A stretch of 64,000 bases of DNA, from contig NZ_JASGBP010000012.1 in NCBI RefSeq assembly GCF_030053345.1, positions 1 through 64,000 on the forward strand, in the 5' to 3' direction. Source of the stretch: Flavobacterium sedimenticola. GTDB taxonomy: Bacteria; Bacteroidota; Bacteroidia; Flavobacteriales; Flavobacteriaceae. Shown piece after piece: positions 36,864-45,413 of this stretch; the first letter of the stretch is position 1, and the number at the start of each line of letters is the position of its first letter. The position numbers were made by a program, and so were the translations under genes. The notes under the pieces were generated by a model. The model saw only the letters and a program-made list of their open reading frames with translations, had not been told where the DNA came from and did no database searches.

Positions 36864-39086
36864 ATGAAAAAAATACTAATAGGGGTATTACTAACCGCTT
36901 CATTTTTGAGCTATTCACAAGGAAAGTCGATAGATCAAAAAGTAGAGGAATTGTTGCAAAAAATGACCTTAGAGGAAAAAATAGGTCAGCTGAATCAATA
37001 TACCGGAGATAATACGGTAACCGGTCCGCTTACGATTAATCCGAATAAACAACAAGAAATTAAAGAAGGCAAAATCGGTTCAATGCTCAATGTTATCGGT
37101 GCCAAATATACCCGTCAGTATCAGGAATTAGCGATGCAATCCCGCCTTAAAATTCCTTTATTGTTTGGTTTAGATGTGATTCACGGACATAAAACCACCT
37201 TTCCGATTCCTTTGGCCGAAGCTGCCAGTTGGGATTTATCGGCTATGGAACTTTCGGCTCGTGTGGCAGCTACCGAAGCCGCCGCATCCGGAATTCATTG
37301 GACATTTGCCCCTATGGTAGATGTTTCTCGTGATCCGAGATGGGGCAGGGTAATGGAAGGTGCCGGTGAAGACACGTATTTGGGTTCCCGTATTGCTTTT
37401 GCACGTGTAAAAGGATTTCAAGGGACTAAATTAGGCGATTTAAATTCGGTTATGGCTTGTGCCAAACATTTTGTGGCTTATGGAGCCGCAGTGGGTGGAA
37501 GAGATTATAATTCGGTGGATATGAGCGACAGAATGTTATGGGAAACTTATTTACCACCATTCAAAGCCTCAGTGGATGCCGGAGTCGCAACGTTTATGAA
37601 TTCGTTTAATGATTTGAACGGAATACCGGCGACCGCCAATCGTTACATTCAGCGCGATATTTTGAAAGGAAAGTGGAATTTCCAAGGTTTTGTAGTATCC
37701 GATTGGGGATCGATAGGAGAAATGATAGCACACGGTTATTGTAAAGATAGTAAAGAAGCAGCCGAGAAAGCTATTTTGGCCGGTAGTGACATGGATATGG
37801 AAAGCAATGCTTACCGCTACAATTTGGCCCAATTAGTCGCCGAAAATAAAGTCCCTGTCAGCGTTATTGATGAAGCGGTTAAACGAATTCTTCGCAAAAA
37901 ATTTGAATTAGGATTGTTTGATGACCCGTTCCGATATTGTAACACGGAACGTCAAAATAAAGCTTTAAATAATCCCGAGAATGCTAAAATAGCCCGAGAA
38001 GTTGCCGCTAAAAGTATTGTGTTGTTGAAAAATGAACAAAAAGTACTTCCTTTATCCAAAGAAATTAAAACGATAGCTTTTATTGGACCTATGGTGAAAC
38101 CCAAACGCATCAATCACGGTTTCTGGGCCGTTGATTTAAAAGATGTCGATTCTACTTATATTGTATCCCAATGGGAGGGTTTGCAAAATAAAATCGGAAA
38201 AAAAGCAAAACTGTTATACGCCAGAGGTTGTGGTGTGGAAGATATGAGCAAAGCCGGTTTTGAAGAAGCAATACAAGTGGCCAATCAGGCCGATGTAGTT
38301 GTTGTCAGTATCGGTGAGCGCTGGAATATGAGTGGCGAAGCCAAAAGCCGCAGCAATCTCAGCATTCCCGGTGTCCAAGAAGACTTAGTTAAAGAACTGC
38401 AAAAAACGGGTAAACCTATAGTGGTGCTCATTAATGCCGGCAGGCCGCTCATTTTTAATTGGACTGCCGATAATATGCCTACTATTTTATACACATGGTG
38501 GTTGGGTTCCGAAGCAGGAAATGCTATTGCAGATGTATTGTTCGGCGACTATAATCCGTCCGGAAAATTGCCAATGAGTTTTCCTCGTGAAGAAGGACAA
38601 ATTCCTATTTATTACAATCATTTTAACACAGGAAGGCCTTCGATTAATGAAGATAAAGTATACAAATCGGCTTATATAGATTTGCCAAATTCTCCTAAAT
38701 TTCCATTTGGTTACGGATTGAGTTACAGCTATTTTACATATAGCGACTTAAAGTTATCTAAGAAGAAAATAAAATCGAATGAAACCATTGAAGTAACCCT
38801 GAATATAACCAATACCGGAAGTTTTGCCGGCGAGGAAGTTGTTCAATTGTATTTGCGAGATCAAGTCGGTTCTGTGGTGCGACCAATAATTGAATTAAAG
38901 GATTTTCAAAAAATAAAATTAGCCAAAGGAGAAACCAAGACAATTTCGTTTACTATCGACAATGAAAAGCTCTCATTTTATAACAGTGCCTTGGAGTTCG
39001 CCTCTGAACCGGGCAGTTTCGATTTGATGATAGGATCCTCATCGGCTGATATTCGTTTGAGCGATACATTTGAATTAATTCCTTAA
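36864..39086 (+). CDS. Glycoside hydrolase family 3 beta-glucosidase
   Basis: 740 residues from the ATG at 36864 (a TTG two codons earlier overlaps the GH5 stop and is less likely). A signal peptide (LSYSQ) points to the periplasm. Typical BglX order: 'KMTLEEKIGQLNQY', 'DVIHGHKTTFPIPLAEAASW', 'MVDVSRDPRWGRVMEGAGED', nucleophile Asp280 in 'VVSDWGS', second-domain 'VVVSIGERWNMSGEAKSRS', then the C-terminal FnIII-like domain ('NTGSFAGEEVVQLYLRD'). It removes terminal glucose from beta-oligosaccharides, the last step after import by SusC. It lies between GH5 (2-base gap) and GH16 (8-base gap). Confidence 0.95.
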   Translation: MKKILIGVLLTASFLSYSQGKSIDQKVEELLQKMTLEEKIGQLNQYTGDNTVTGPLTINPNKQQEIKEGKIGSMLNVIGAKYTRQYQELAMQSRLKIPLLFGLDVIHGHKTTFPIPLAEAASWDLSAMELSARVAATEAAASGIHWTFAPMVDVSRDPRWGRVMEGAGEDTYLGSRIAFARVKGFQGTKLGDLNSVMACAKHFVAYGAAVGGRDYNSVDMSDRMLWETYLPPFKASVDAGVATFMNSFNDLNGIPATANRYIQRDILKGKWNFQGFVVSDWGSIGEMIAHGYCKDSKEAAEKAILAGSDMDMESNAYRYNLAQLVAENKVPVSVIDEAVKRILRKKFELGLFDDPFRYCNTERQNKALNNPENAKIAREVAAKSIVLLKNEQKVLPLSKEIKTIAFIGPMVKPKRINHGFWAVDLKDVDSTYIVSQWEGLQNKIGKKAKLLYARGCGVEDMSKAGFEEAIQVANQADVVVVSIGERWNMSGEAKSRSNLSIPGVQEDLVKELQKTGKPIVVLINAGRPLIFNWTADNMPTILYTWWLGSEAGNAIADVLFGDYNPSGKLPMSFPREEGQIPIYYNHFNTGRPSINEDKVYKSAYIDLPNSPKFPFGYGLSYSYFTYSDLKLSKKKIKSNETIEVTLNITNTGSFAGEEVVQLYLRDQVGSVVRPIIELKDFQKIKLAKGETKTISFTIDNEKLSFYNSALEFASEPGSFDLMIGSSSADIRLSDTFELIP

Positions 39087-39094
39087 ATTATATC

Positions 39095-39856
39095 ATGAAA
39101 AAATTAGTGTTGTTACATGTGTTGTGCTTTGGTTTTGGCTTCGCACAAAATCAAGAGCGAAAATTAGTTTGGGAAGAAAACTTTAATGGTACGGTGCTCG
39201 ATGATAAAGTTTGGAATTTCGAATTGGGTAACGGTTGCCCAAATAATTGCGGTTGGGGCAATAACGAAAAGCAGTTGTATACCAAAACCAATCACGAATT
39301 AATCAATGGTAATTTAGTCATTACTATTAAAAAAGAAGACGATATCTATTCATCTACCCGAATTACCACCTCCGGGAAAAGAGAATTTCAGTACGGCAGA
39401 ATGGAGGCCAGAGCAAAACTTCCGACAGGCAAAGGCATTTGGCCGGCCTTTTGGATGTTGGGTTCTAATATTGCCAATGTCGGTTGGCCCAAATGTGGTG
39501 AAATCGATATTTTGGAATATGTAGGCAGAGAACCGCATATGGTATATACTACCTTACACACTCAGGATAGTCATGGTAATTCGGTGAATTCTAAAAAAAC
39601 GGAGATTAAAAATATTGAAGACGGTTTTCATATCTATGCCGTGGAATGGACGAAAGATAAAATAGATTTTTTTGTGGACGATCAATTGGTTTATACTTTC
39701 AAACCCGAAATAAAAAACGAGAACACTTGGCCGTTTAATCAACCATTCTTCTTTATCTTAAACGTAGCGGTAGGTGGAAATTTCGGTGGCCACGAGGTAG
39801 ATAATACCATTTTTCCACAACAGTATTCCGTAGATTACATAAGGGTTTATCAATAG
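39095..39856 (+). CDS. Glycoside hydrolase family 16 beta-glucanase, second copy
   Basis: 253 residues, signal peptide ending CFGFGFAQ, then the GH16 catalytic domain only, without the Ig-like module of the first copy. Catalytic residues are Glu136, Asp138 and Glu141 in 'CGEIDILEYVG'. 'WGNNEKQLYT' and 'FFILNVAVGGNFGG' are typical of bacterial endo-beta-1,3-glucanases. No lipobox is present, so this copy is probably periplasmic and shortens imported oligosaccharides, complementing the surface lipoprotein copy. It is the last gene of the locus; no clear terminator was seen behind it. Confidence 0.93.
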   Translation: MKKLVLLHVLCFGFGFAQNQERKLVWEENFNGTVLDDKVWNFELGNGCPNNCGWGNNEKQLYTKTNHELINGNLVITIKKEDDIYSSTRITTSGKREFQYGRMEARAKLPTGKGIWPAFWMLGSNIANVGWPKCGEIDILEYVGREPHMVYTTLHTQDSHGNSVNSKKTEIKNIEDGFHIYAVEWTKDKIDFFVDDQLVYTFKPEIKNENTWPFNQPFFFILNVAVGGNFGGHEVDNTIFPQQYSVDYIRVYQ

Positions 39857-39891
39857 ATGTGACCTTGAAAATTTATTTTTTTCATTTTTTA

Positions 39892-39924
39892 TTTGCGTAT
39901 TACATAAAAATTATGTTAAATTTG
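39892..39924 (+). promoter_or_regulatory. Bacteroidetes-type promoter of the sigma factor gene
   Basis: TTTG at 39892-39895, 21 bases, then TAAATTTG at 39917-39924: an exact match to TTTG/TAnnTTTG. The start codon is 95 bases further on, leaving an AT-rich leader. Confidence 0.72.
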
Positions 39925-40018
39925 ATTTGTAATTAATTCTCTAACACTTTTTTGCCTATACAAAAACAATACTTTTTAGATTTTATTTTTATTTAACCCT
40001 CTTCTAAAAGGTAATGTT

Positions 40019-40606
40019 ATGGCTAAATCTCAACTTCCTGATGCAGTATTAGTTGACAGATATGTTGCCGGCGATGAAAACGCTTTGGCACTATTAATTA
40101 ATAGGCACCAATCAAAAATTTATGGGTATATCTATTCCAAAGTTTCGGATAGAGATGTGACAGAAGACATTTTCCAGGAAACATTCTTCAAGGTAATTCA
40201 TACGCTGAAAGCCAAAAAGTATTACAACGAAGAAGGCAAGTTTTTGTCCTGGGTTTTGCGTATTGCCAGCAATTTGATTATCGATAAATTTCGCAGCGAA
40301 AAAAAGATGCCATTCAGCAGAGATACTGATGAATTGTCGATTTTTTCCAGAATTACGGATGATACTTTGGATGTAGAGCGCAGACTCATTAAAAATCAGG
40401 TGGAAACCGATATAAAAATGATCATTGAAAAGCTGCCACATGATCAAAAAGAAGTGATTATGATGCGCTACTTTTTAGATATGAGTTTTAAAGAAATTGC
40501 TGATTTTACGGGTGTTAGTGTCAATACTACTTTGGGCAGAATGCGGTATGCCATCACGAATTTGAGAAAAGTAATTGAAAAAAATAAAATTTATTTACCT
40601 TCTTAA
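40019..40606 (+). CDS. ECF-type RNA polymerase sigma factor
   Basis: 195 residues. Region 2 is seen as 'NRHQSKIYGYIYSKV', 'VTEDIFQETFFKVI' and 'FLSWVLRIASNLIIDKFRSE', the -10-binding helix set. Region 4 is 'LPHDQKEVIMMRYFLDMSFK' with 'EIADFTGVSVNTTLGRMRYA', a helix-turn-helix. There is no region 1.1 or 3, so it belongs to the extracytoplasmic-function group. No anti-sigma gene is adjacent; instead a 46-residue basic protein follows. The regulon cannot be read from the window. Confidence 0.92.
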   Translation: MAKSQLPDAVLVDRYVAGDENALALLINRHQSKIYGYIYSKVSDRDVTEDIFQETFFKVIHTLKAKKYYNEEGKFLSWVLRIASNLIIDKFRSEKKMPFSRDTDELSIFSRITDDTLDVERRLIKNQVETDIKMIIEKLPHDQKEVIMMRYFLDMSFKEIADFTGVSVNTTLGRMRYAITNLRKVIEKNKIYLPS

Positions 40607-40666
40607 ACAATAAAAAGTAACTTTTTGCGTTCTTATATAAACATCCAAAACAAACCGATTTTATAT

Positions 40667-40810
40667 ATGGCAAAACTTTACTCCAAAAAAAAATTAGCTC
40701 CCAAAAAAATGTTACCTAAAAAAGAAACGATTCGTTTGATACTTCAATATTCTTGTGCGTTAAGTATCATGAAAGTAGGTAACTTGAACTTCGAAACCAT
40801 AGCTAATTAA
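40667..40810 (+). CDS. Small basic protein following the sigma factor gene
   Basis: 47 residues from the ATG at 40667 (MAKLYSKKKLAPKKMLPKKE), 60 bases after the sigma factor stop and directly before a terminator. The N-terminal half has many Lys residues; the C-terminal half, 'IRLILQYSCALSIMKVGNLN', is a likely amphipathic helix. The gene is placed like a short downstream partner that I recall behind this sigma factor in other Flavobacteria (memory, not checked). The function is unknown. A longer frame begins at 40625 with a non-ATG codon and is less likely. Confidence 0.65.
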   Translation: MAKLYSKKKLAPKKMLPKKETIRLILQYSCALSIMKVGNLNFETIAN

Positions 40811-40813
40811 AGT

Positions 40814-40848
40814 ATCCCGTCTTATTTTAAATAAGGCGGGATGTTTTT
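40814..40848 (+). terminator. Terminator of the sigma factor operon
   Basis: ATCCCGTCTTATT pairs with AATAAGGCGGGAT (one T-G pair) around TTA and leads into a T-run. It overlaps the end of the convergent nth gene. Confidence 0.88.
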
Positions 40849-41492
40849 CTTATATATTCCTCTAAAACCGATTTTCTTCCAATGGTTTTAGTGATGATAT
40901 CTTTTTCTAAATCCCATCCGCGAGCCGGAGAGTATTCTCTCCCATACCAAATGATTTGCAAATGCAGGTTGTTCCATGATTCTTTCGGGAAGATATTTTT
41001 GGCATCCTTTTCTGTTTGTACCACGCTTTTTCCGTTAGATAAGTTCCATCGGTACATCAATCGGTGAATGTGCGTATCCACAGGAAAGGCCGGTACGCCA
41101 AAGGCTTGTGACATTACCACGCTGGCTGTTTTATGTCCTACAGCCGGTAATTTTTCCAAAGCTTCAAAGCTTTGCGGCACTTCGCCTCCGTGTTCTTCTA
41201 TTAAAATTTTTGACAAACCGTAAATCCCTTTCGATTTCATGGGGGATAAGCCACAAGGCCTAATAATATCCTGAATTTCTTCTACAGTAAGCTCCACCAT
41301 ATCATATGGGTTATCGGCTTTGGCAAATAAAAGCGGTGTAATCTGATTGACGCGAACGTCAGTACATTGAGCTGAAAGCAATACGGCAATTAATAGGGTG
41401 TAAGCGTCTTTATGGTTTAGCGGAATAGGAATTTCCGGGTATATTTCATTTAACGTATTTATAACAAACGTTGCACGCTCTTGTTTGGTCAT
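40827..41492 (-). CDS. nth: Endonuclease III without Fe-S cluster ligands
   Basis: 221 residues. Nth is a base-excision-repair glycosylase/AP lyase that removes oxidised pyrimidines. The helix-hairpin-helix 'LEKLPAVGHKTASVV' carries the catalytic Lys, and 'FPVDTHIHRL' the catalytic Asp. The C-terminal region after 'WYGREYSPARGWDLEKD' contains no cysteine at all, whereas E. coli Nth has four that hold a [4Fe-4S] cluster. The only cysteines (SAQC, RPCG) are far upstream. The enzyme therefore belongs to the cluster-less branch. A separate start is supported by ATG 41492 and the divergent bcp gene. Confidence 0.92.
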   Translation of the reverse strand: MTKQERATFVINTLNEIYPEIPIPLNHKDAYTLLIAVLLSAQCTDVRVNQITPLLFAKADNPYDMVELTVEEIQDIIRPCGLSPMKSKGIYGLSKILIEEHGGEVPQSFEALEKLPAVGHKTASVVMSQAFGVPAFPVDTHIHRLMYRWNLSNGKSVVQTEKDAKNIFPKESWNNLHLQIIWYGREYSPARGWDLEKDIITKTIGRKSVLEEYIRKTSRLI

Positions 41493-41551
41493 TATGGTTA
41501 CTTTTGATAGTAAAAATAATAAATTTAACCCTTAAAACATACAATTTTAAA

Positions 41552-42001
41552 ATGACGACATTAAAAAAAGGAGATAAGGCACCTCAATTTTCGGCCTTAG
41601 ACCAAGAAGGCAAATTGCATACGCTTGCCGACTATAAAGGAAAAAAACTGGTAGTCTTTTTTTATCCGAAAGCCAACACACCAACGTGTACTGTAGAAGC
41701 GTGTAATTTGCGTGATAATTACGAGCGTTTTAAAGCCAATAATTATGAATTATTAGGAGTAAGTGCTGATAAAGCTAAAGCACAAGACAACTTTAAAAAG
41801 AAATTTGATTTGCCTTACCCGTTGTTGGCCGATGAAAATTTAGAAGTCATCAAAGCCTTCGGGGTTTGGGGACCAAAGAAATTTATGGGTAAAGAATACG
41901 ACGGTATTCACAGAACTACTTTTGTGATTGATGAAAATGGCATCTTGGAAGAAGTCATTACCGATGTAAAGTCAAAAGAGCATGCGAATCAAATATTGTA
42001 A
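41552..42001 (+). CDS. bcp: Thioredoxin-dependent peroxiredoxin (Bcp/PrxQ)
   Basis: 149 residues from the ATG at 41552; the longer frame from 41471 overlaps the nth start and has no homologous character. 'FYPKANTPTCTVEACNLRDN' carries the peroxidatic Cys and a resolving Cys five residues later, the atypical 2-Cys arrangement of Bcp/PrxQ. The enzyme reduces peroxides and lipid hydroperoxides in the cytoplasm using thioredoxin. 'KEYDGIHRTTFVIDENG' is the usual C-terminal motif. It is monocistronic, with a strong terminator right after the stop. Confidence 0.95.
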   Translation: MTTLKKGDKAPQFSALDQEGKLHTLADYKGKKLVVFFYPKANTPTCTVEACNLRDNYERFKANNYELLGVSADKAKAQDNFKKKFDLPYPLLADENLEVIKAFGVWGPKKFMGKEYDGIHRTTFVIDENGILEEVITDVKSKEHANQIL

Positions 42002-42002
42002 C

Positions 42003-42035
42003 AAAAAAGCCAAGTTCTACAACTTGGCTTTTTTT
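42003..42035. terminator. Bidirectional terminator
   Basis: AAAAAAGCCAAGTT pairs with AACTTGGCTTTTTT around CTAC, between the convergent bcp gene and the conserved hypothetical gene. Confidence 0.92.
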
Positions 42036-42038
42036 ATG

Positions 42039-43505
42039 TTATGCTTTTTCCAATACTTTATTCGGGTCGTACCCAAACAATTGATGCTGCTTGATAATAT
42101 CGGAAATCCCTTTGGGTAACAATTTTTCCCAACCCGGCGTACCGTTATTAATCATTTTGAGTACTTCGCGGGAAAAAATCTTCAAGTGGTCTTTATCAAA
42201 ATCGGTAATGTCGACCACTTTCCCGTTATAGGCAAAGAACTTATAGAGCTCTTTCATTCTTGGGTGTACTTTCAAGTTTTGAGAAGTAATAATCTCACCG
42301 TTTTCATCTTCCATCGGATACAAAAACACTTTTAAGTCGCGGTAGAACAATTTTCCGAACGCCTCTAAAATACCACCACTTAAGTGACGGTAGTATTTCT
42401 CATCAAAAATATCTACCAAATTATTCACTCCCATTACCAATCCCATACGAGCTTTAGTATAATTAGAGAAGTATTCTACCACTCTGTAATATTCTTGGAA
42501 GTTGGAAATCATCACCGTTTGTCCTAATGAACACAACAATTCGGCTCTGTCCATAAAATCTCTCTCATCAATTTCACCTTCCGAACGCAAGTTGGACAAG
42601 GTAATTTCAAAAACGACCAAAGTATTGTCTTTGTCTACCTTACTTTCCTCAAGGAACATCTTTAACGATTTCTCATACATGTCCATGTTTACCTGGGTTA
42701 CAGGTCGGAAACTACCGCGAATGGCCAAGATATTCTTCTTATATAAGATAGCGGCCGGTAAAATATTTTTGCCGTCAGGACCAAACATTACTGCTTCGGT
42801 CATCCCGTTTTTAACCAACTGCAAACTCATCAATCGGTTATCCACATTGGCAAAACGAGGACCGGAAAAGTTGATGGTATCAATTTCCAATTGGTCTTTA
42901 TCCAAGTGATCGTAAAGATAACGGAGTAATTTTTTCGGATCGTTGTATTTGTAGAAGGCACCATAGATAAGGTTAACACCCAAAATCCCTAAAGTTTCTT
43001 GTTGTAATCGGGCGTCACTTTCCTTAAAACGAATGTGTAAAATGATTTCGTTGTAATCCTCATCGGGTTCTACTTGGTATTTGATACCAACCCAACCGTG
43101 TCCTTTAAATTGTTTGGCAAAATCGATGGTAGCTACCGTATTGGCAAAACTGAAAAACATTTTATTCGGATGTTTATCCCTTTTCAAACGTTTTTCAATC
43201 AATTCTACTTCGTGATTGAGCATTTTCTTCAAACGACTTTCCGTTACATAACGACCGTCATCTTCTACACCATAAATGGCGTCACTGAAATCTTTGTCGT
43301 AGGCAGACATGGCTTTGGCAATGGTGCCCGAAGAACCTCCGGCTCTAAAAAAATGCCTCACGGTTTCCTGTCCGGCACCAATTTCCGCAAATGTCCCGTA
43401 AATGTTTTCATTCAGGTTGATGCGCAATGCTTTGTCTTTAATAGCCGGTACCGATTCGATGGCTTTGTCACCTTTCAGTTTTATATTCGAAACTATATTG
43501 TCCAT
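42039..43505 (-). CDS. Conserved cytoplasmic protein of unknown function
   Basis: 488 residues from the ATG at 43505 (MDNIVSNIKLKGDKAIESV); a TTG seven codons upstream is unlikely. There is no signal peptide or membrane segment. Distinct stretches are 'NENIYGTFAEIGAGQETVRH', 'FFRAGGSSGTIAKAMSAYDK', 'FFSFANTVATIDFAKQ', 'VFEITLSNLRSEGEIDERDF' and 'VMGVNNLVDIFDEKYYRHLS'. I do not recognise a catalytic family. Proteins like this are widespread in Bacteroidetes and carry varied, probably mistaken names. A TAACTTTG -7 element lies at 43524-43531 on the - strand. It diverges from the MBL hydrolase gene. Confidence 0.75.
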   Translation of the reverse strand: MDNIVSNIKLKGDKAIESVPAIKDKALRINLNENIYGTFAEIGAGQETVRHFFRAGGSSGTIAKAMSAYDKDFSDAIYGVEDDGRYVTESRLKKMLNHEVELIEKRLKRDKHPNKMFFSFANTVATIDFAKQFKGHGWVGIKYQVEPDEDYNEIILHIRFKESDARLQQETLGILGVNLIYGAFYKYNDPKKLLRYLYDHLDKDQLEIDTINFSGPRFANVDNRLMSLQLVKNGMTEAVMFGPDGKNILPAAILYKKNILAIRGSFRPVTQVNMDMYEKSLKMFLEESKVDKDNTLVVFEITLSNLRSEGEIDERDFMDRAELLCSLGQTVMISNFQEYYRVVEYFSNYTKARMGLVMGVNNLVDIFDEKYYRHLSGGILEAFGKLFYRDLKVFLYPMEDENGEIITSQNLKVHPRMKELYKFFAYNGKVVDITDFDKDHLKIFSREVLKMINNGTPGWEKLLPKGISDIIKQHQLFGYDPNKVLEKA

Positions 43506-43602
43506 GGTAGATTGTATTCGCAGCAAAGTTAGTAAAATAGGTATTTTATTAAAAGATAATTAACCTATTTTTGTAATTTACTTCAAAAACCATTCCATCA
43601 CT

Positions 43603-44382
43603 ATGGAGACAAAGATGCAAGTGTATTTTCTGGGTACCGGAACCTCGCAAGGGATACCGGTCATAGGAAGCCATCATTCGGTTTGTCAAAGTAACGATCC
43701 TAAGGACAAACGTTTACGGGTATCGGTTTGGATTACTTGGGATGATTACTCGGTAGTTGTTGATTGTGGTCCCGATTTTCGCCAGCAAATGCTCACCTCG
43801 GGCTGTTCACATTTGGACGCCATTTTATTTACACACGAACACGCCGATCATACCGCCGGTTTAGATGATATACGACCTTTTTTCTTCAAACAAGGTAAAG
43901 ACATTCCGATTTATGGACACCAACGAGTGCTCAATAATTTAAAAAAGCGATTCGACTATATTTTTGAAACAGAAAACAGATATCCAGGTGCACCCGGAGT
44001 ACAGACATTTGAAGTTATCAATAACCAAAACTTTCAAATGGGTAGCACCGACATTATTCCGATTAATGTACACCATGGAAATCTTCAGGTTTTTGGGTAT
44101 CGCATCAAGGATTTCGTATATTTAACGGATGTGAAATCTGTTGATGAAACTGAGATTCAAAAAATGAAAGGTGTCAAGGTGTTGGTGGTAAATGCGTTAC
44201 GGGAAGAACCTCATCATTCACATTTTAGTTTGCAGGAAGCGCTAGATTTTATACATTTGATTCAGCCCGAAAAAGCGTATCTTACACACATTAGTCATCT
44301 GATGGGTTTTCACGAAGAAGTGCAACAGCGCTTACCACATAATGTGTTTTTGGCTTATGACAATTTAAAAATTACACTATAA
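43603..44382 (+). CDS. MBL-fold metal-dependent hydrolase (PhnP-like)
   Basis: 259 residues. 'VYFLGTGTSQGIPVIGS', 'VVDCGPDFRQQML', 'LFTHEHADHTAGLDDIRPF' (split: 'THEHADHTAG') and 'AYLTHISHLMG' give the HxHxDH core and later His ligands of the metallo-beta-lactamase fold. The 'GTGTSQGIP' start is typical of the PhnP/RNase Z-like phosphodiesterase branch. The substrate is unknown. A TATTTTTG -7 element is at 43566-43573. The following membrane-anchored gene starts 2 bases after its stop, so they are probably co-transcribed. Confidence 0.9.
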   Translation: METKMQVYFLGTGTSQGIPVIGSHHSVCQSNDPKDKRLRVSVWITWDDYSVVVDCGPDFRQQMLTSGCSHLDAILFTHEHADHTAGLDDIRPFFFKQGKDIPIYGHQRVLNNLKKRFDYIFETENRYPGAPGVQTFEVINNQNFQMGSTDIIPINVHHGNLQVFGYRIKDFVYLTDVKSVDETEIQKMKGVKVLVVNALREEPHHSHFSLQEALDFIHLIQPEKAYLTHISHLMGFHEEVQQRLPHNVFLAYDNLKITL

Positions 44383-44384
44383 AC

Positions 44385-44876
44385 ATGAGAAAGTCATTAT
44401 TTTTATACCTATTCATTATTGCTGTTTTGATGAATCTTTTTACGTATAAGTACTTTTCATCCAAAGATGAAAGCCAATTAAAAGCGTTGACTTCCAAAAA
44501 TAAAGAGCTTCAAGCTTCGATGGATGATTTAAACAATAAGTTGTCTGATGCCAATGCGTTTTCCTTGGAATATAATGACCGTGCTCAGAATTATTTAAAT
44601 GAAGGTGAAATCAGTGACTTCACCGAAAGAGTAACACAAGCATTGTTGGCTTATAATGACGCTCCGGAAGGCAATAAATACACCGATCAGGCCAAGATAA
44701 GTGAGCAAAAATTCATCATTACTAAAGTAAAATTACTCAATCACCGATGGATTATGGCACAATACAGTAACGGCAAATTATGGGGAGAAGTTTTATTAAA
44801 GTATTTTGTAAATGAAGATAAAAGTATTTCCTTTGAAGTCCTCAATTCGTATTTGTACCCTGAAGAATTTAATTAG
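44385..44876 (+). CDS. Membrane-anchored protein of unknown function
   Basis: 163 residues: one N-terminal hydrophobic segment (about 5-22, 'LFLYLFIIAVLMNLFTY'), a coiled-coil stretch ('LKALTSKNKELQASMDDLNN', about 32-55) and a globular C-terminus ('VKLLNHRWIMAQYSNGKLWG', 'SFEVLNSYLYP'). This is an exported domain on an uncleaved anchor. It lies 2 bases after the MBL hydrolase gene and 18 before a lipoprotein gene, forming a three-gene unit. I do not recognise a function. Confidence 0.75.
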   Translation: MRKSLFLYLFIIAVLMNLFTYKYFSSKDESQLKALTSKNKELQASMDDLNNKLSDANAFSLEYNDRAQNYLNEGEISDFTERVTQALLAYNDAPEGNKYTDQAKISEQKFIITKVKLLNHRWIMAQYSNGKLWGEVLLKYFVNEDKSISFEVLNSYLYPEEFN

Positions 44877-44894
44877 CAAACCAACCCCTGAAGC

Positions 44895-45380
44895 ATGAAA
44901 AAAATAACTACACTGGTACTCATCTCGCTGTGTTTTCTTTCCTGTAAATGGACCGATCAACAAGTTCCTGAAGATGAAGTGAGCTCTAAAACTACAGTAA
45001 GCGACTCTACTCAAGTGAATGATAAAGACGAAAACGGTTGTTTGGCTTCGGCCGGATATGTTTGGTCAAAACTCAACAAAGAGTGTATCAAAATATTTAC
45101 CGGTATTCCATTGAATCCTGTAACGCAACCGGACAATGAAGATGAAACACTGAGTGCTTTTGTATTGTTCAGCGAAGATTTGCATAAAGCAGAAGTGTTT
45201 TTGCCTAATGAAACGTCATCCATAGTATTAATAAGAGCTTCTGAGGGTAAGCCTTGGGTTTTTGAAGATTGGCAATTGGTACCTTGGAAAGGCTATGTCT
45301 TGAAAAAAGGAGCCGAAAGCAAATTTGCCGGGGATGGCCAAATGGGAAAGCGCGTCATGGGCAGTGATACCGAACAGTAA
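44895..45380 (+). CDS. Lipoprotein of unknown function
   Basis: 161 residues, lipobox LSC at Cys17 in 'LCFLSCKWTDQ'. A Ser/Thr/Asp-rich linker leads to 'ENGCLASAGYVWSKLNKECI', a short two-Cys motif probably forming a disulfide, and a domain with 'EVFLPNETSSIVLIRA' and 'WQLVPWKGYVLKKGAE'. Secreted Bacteroidetes proteins share the 'GC..SAGY.WS.....C' start, without known function. It is last in the three-gene unit with the MBL hydrolase and closes at a terminator. Confidence 0.75.
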   Translation: MKKITTLVLISLCFLSCKWTDQQVPEDEVSSKTTVSDSTQVNDKDENGCLASAGYVWSKLNKECIKIFTGIPLNPVTQPDNEDETLSAFVLFSEDLHKAEVFLPNETSSIVLIRASEGKPWVFEDWQLVPWKGYVLKKGAESKFAGDGQMGKRVMGSDTEQ

Positions 45381-45381
45381 C

Positions 45382-45413
45382 AAAAAAGGTCTTGATTTCT
45401 CAAGACCTTTTTT
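45382..45413. terminator. Bidirectional terminator
   Basis: AAAAAAGGTCTTGA (45382-45395) pairs with TCAAGACCTTTTTT (45400-45413) around TTTC, between the convergent lipoprotein and esterase genes. Confidence 0.92.
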
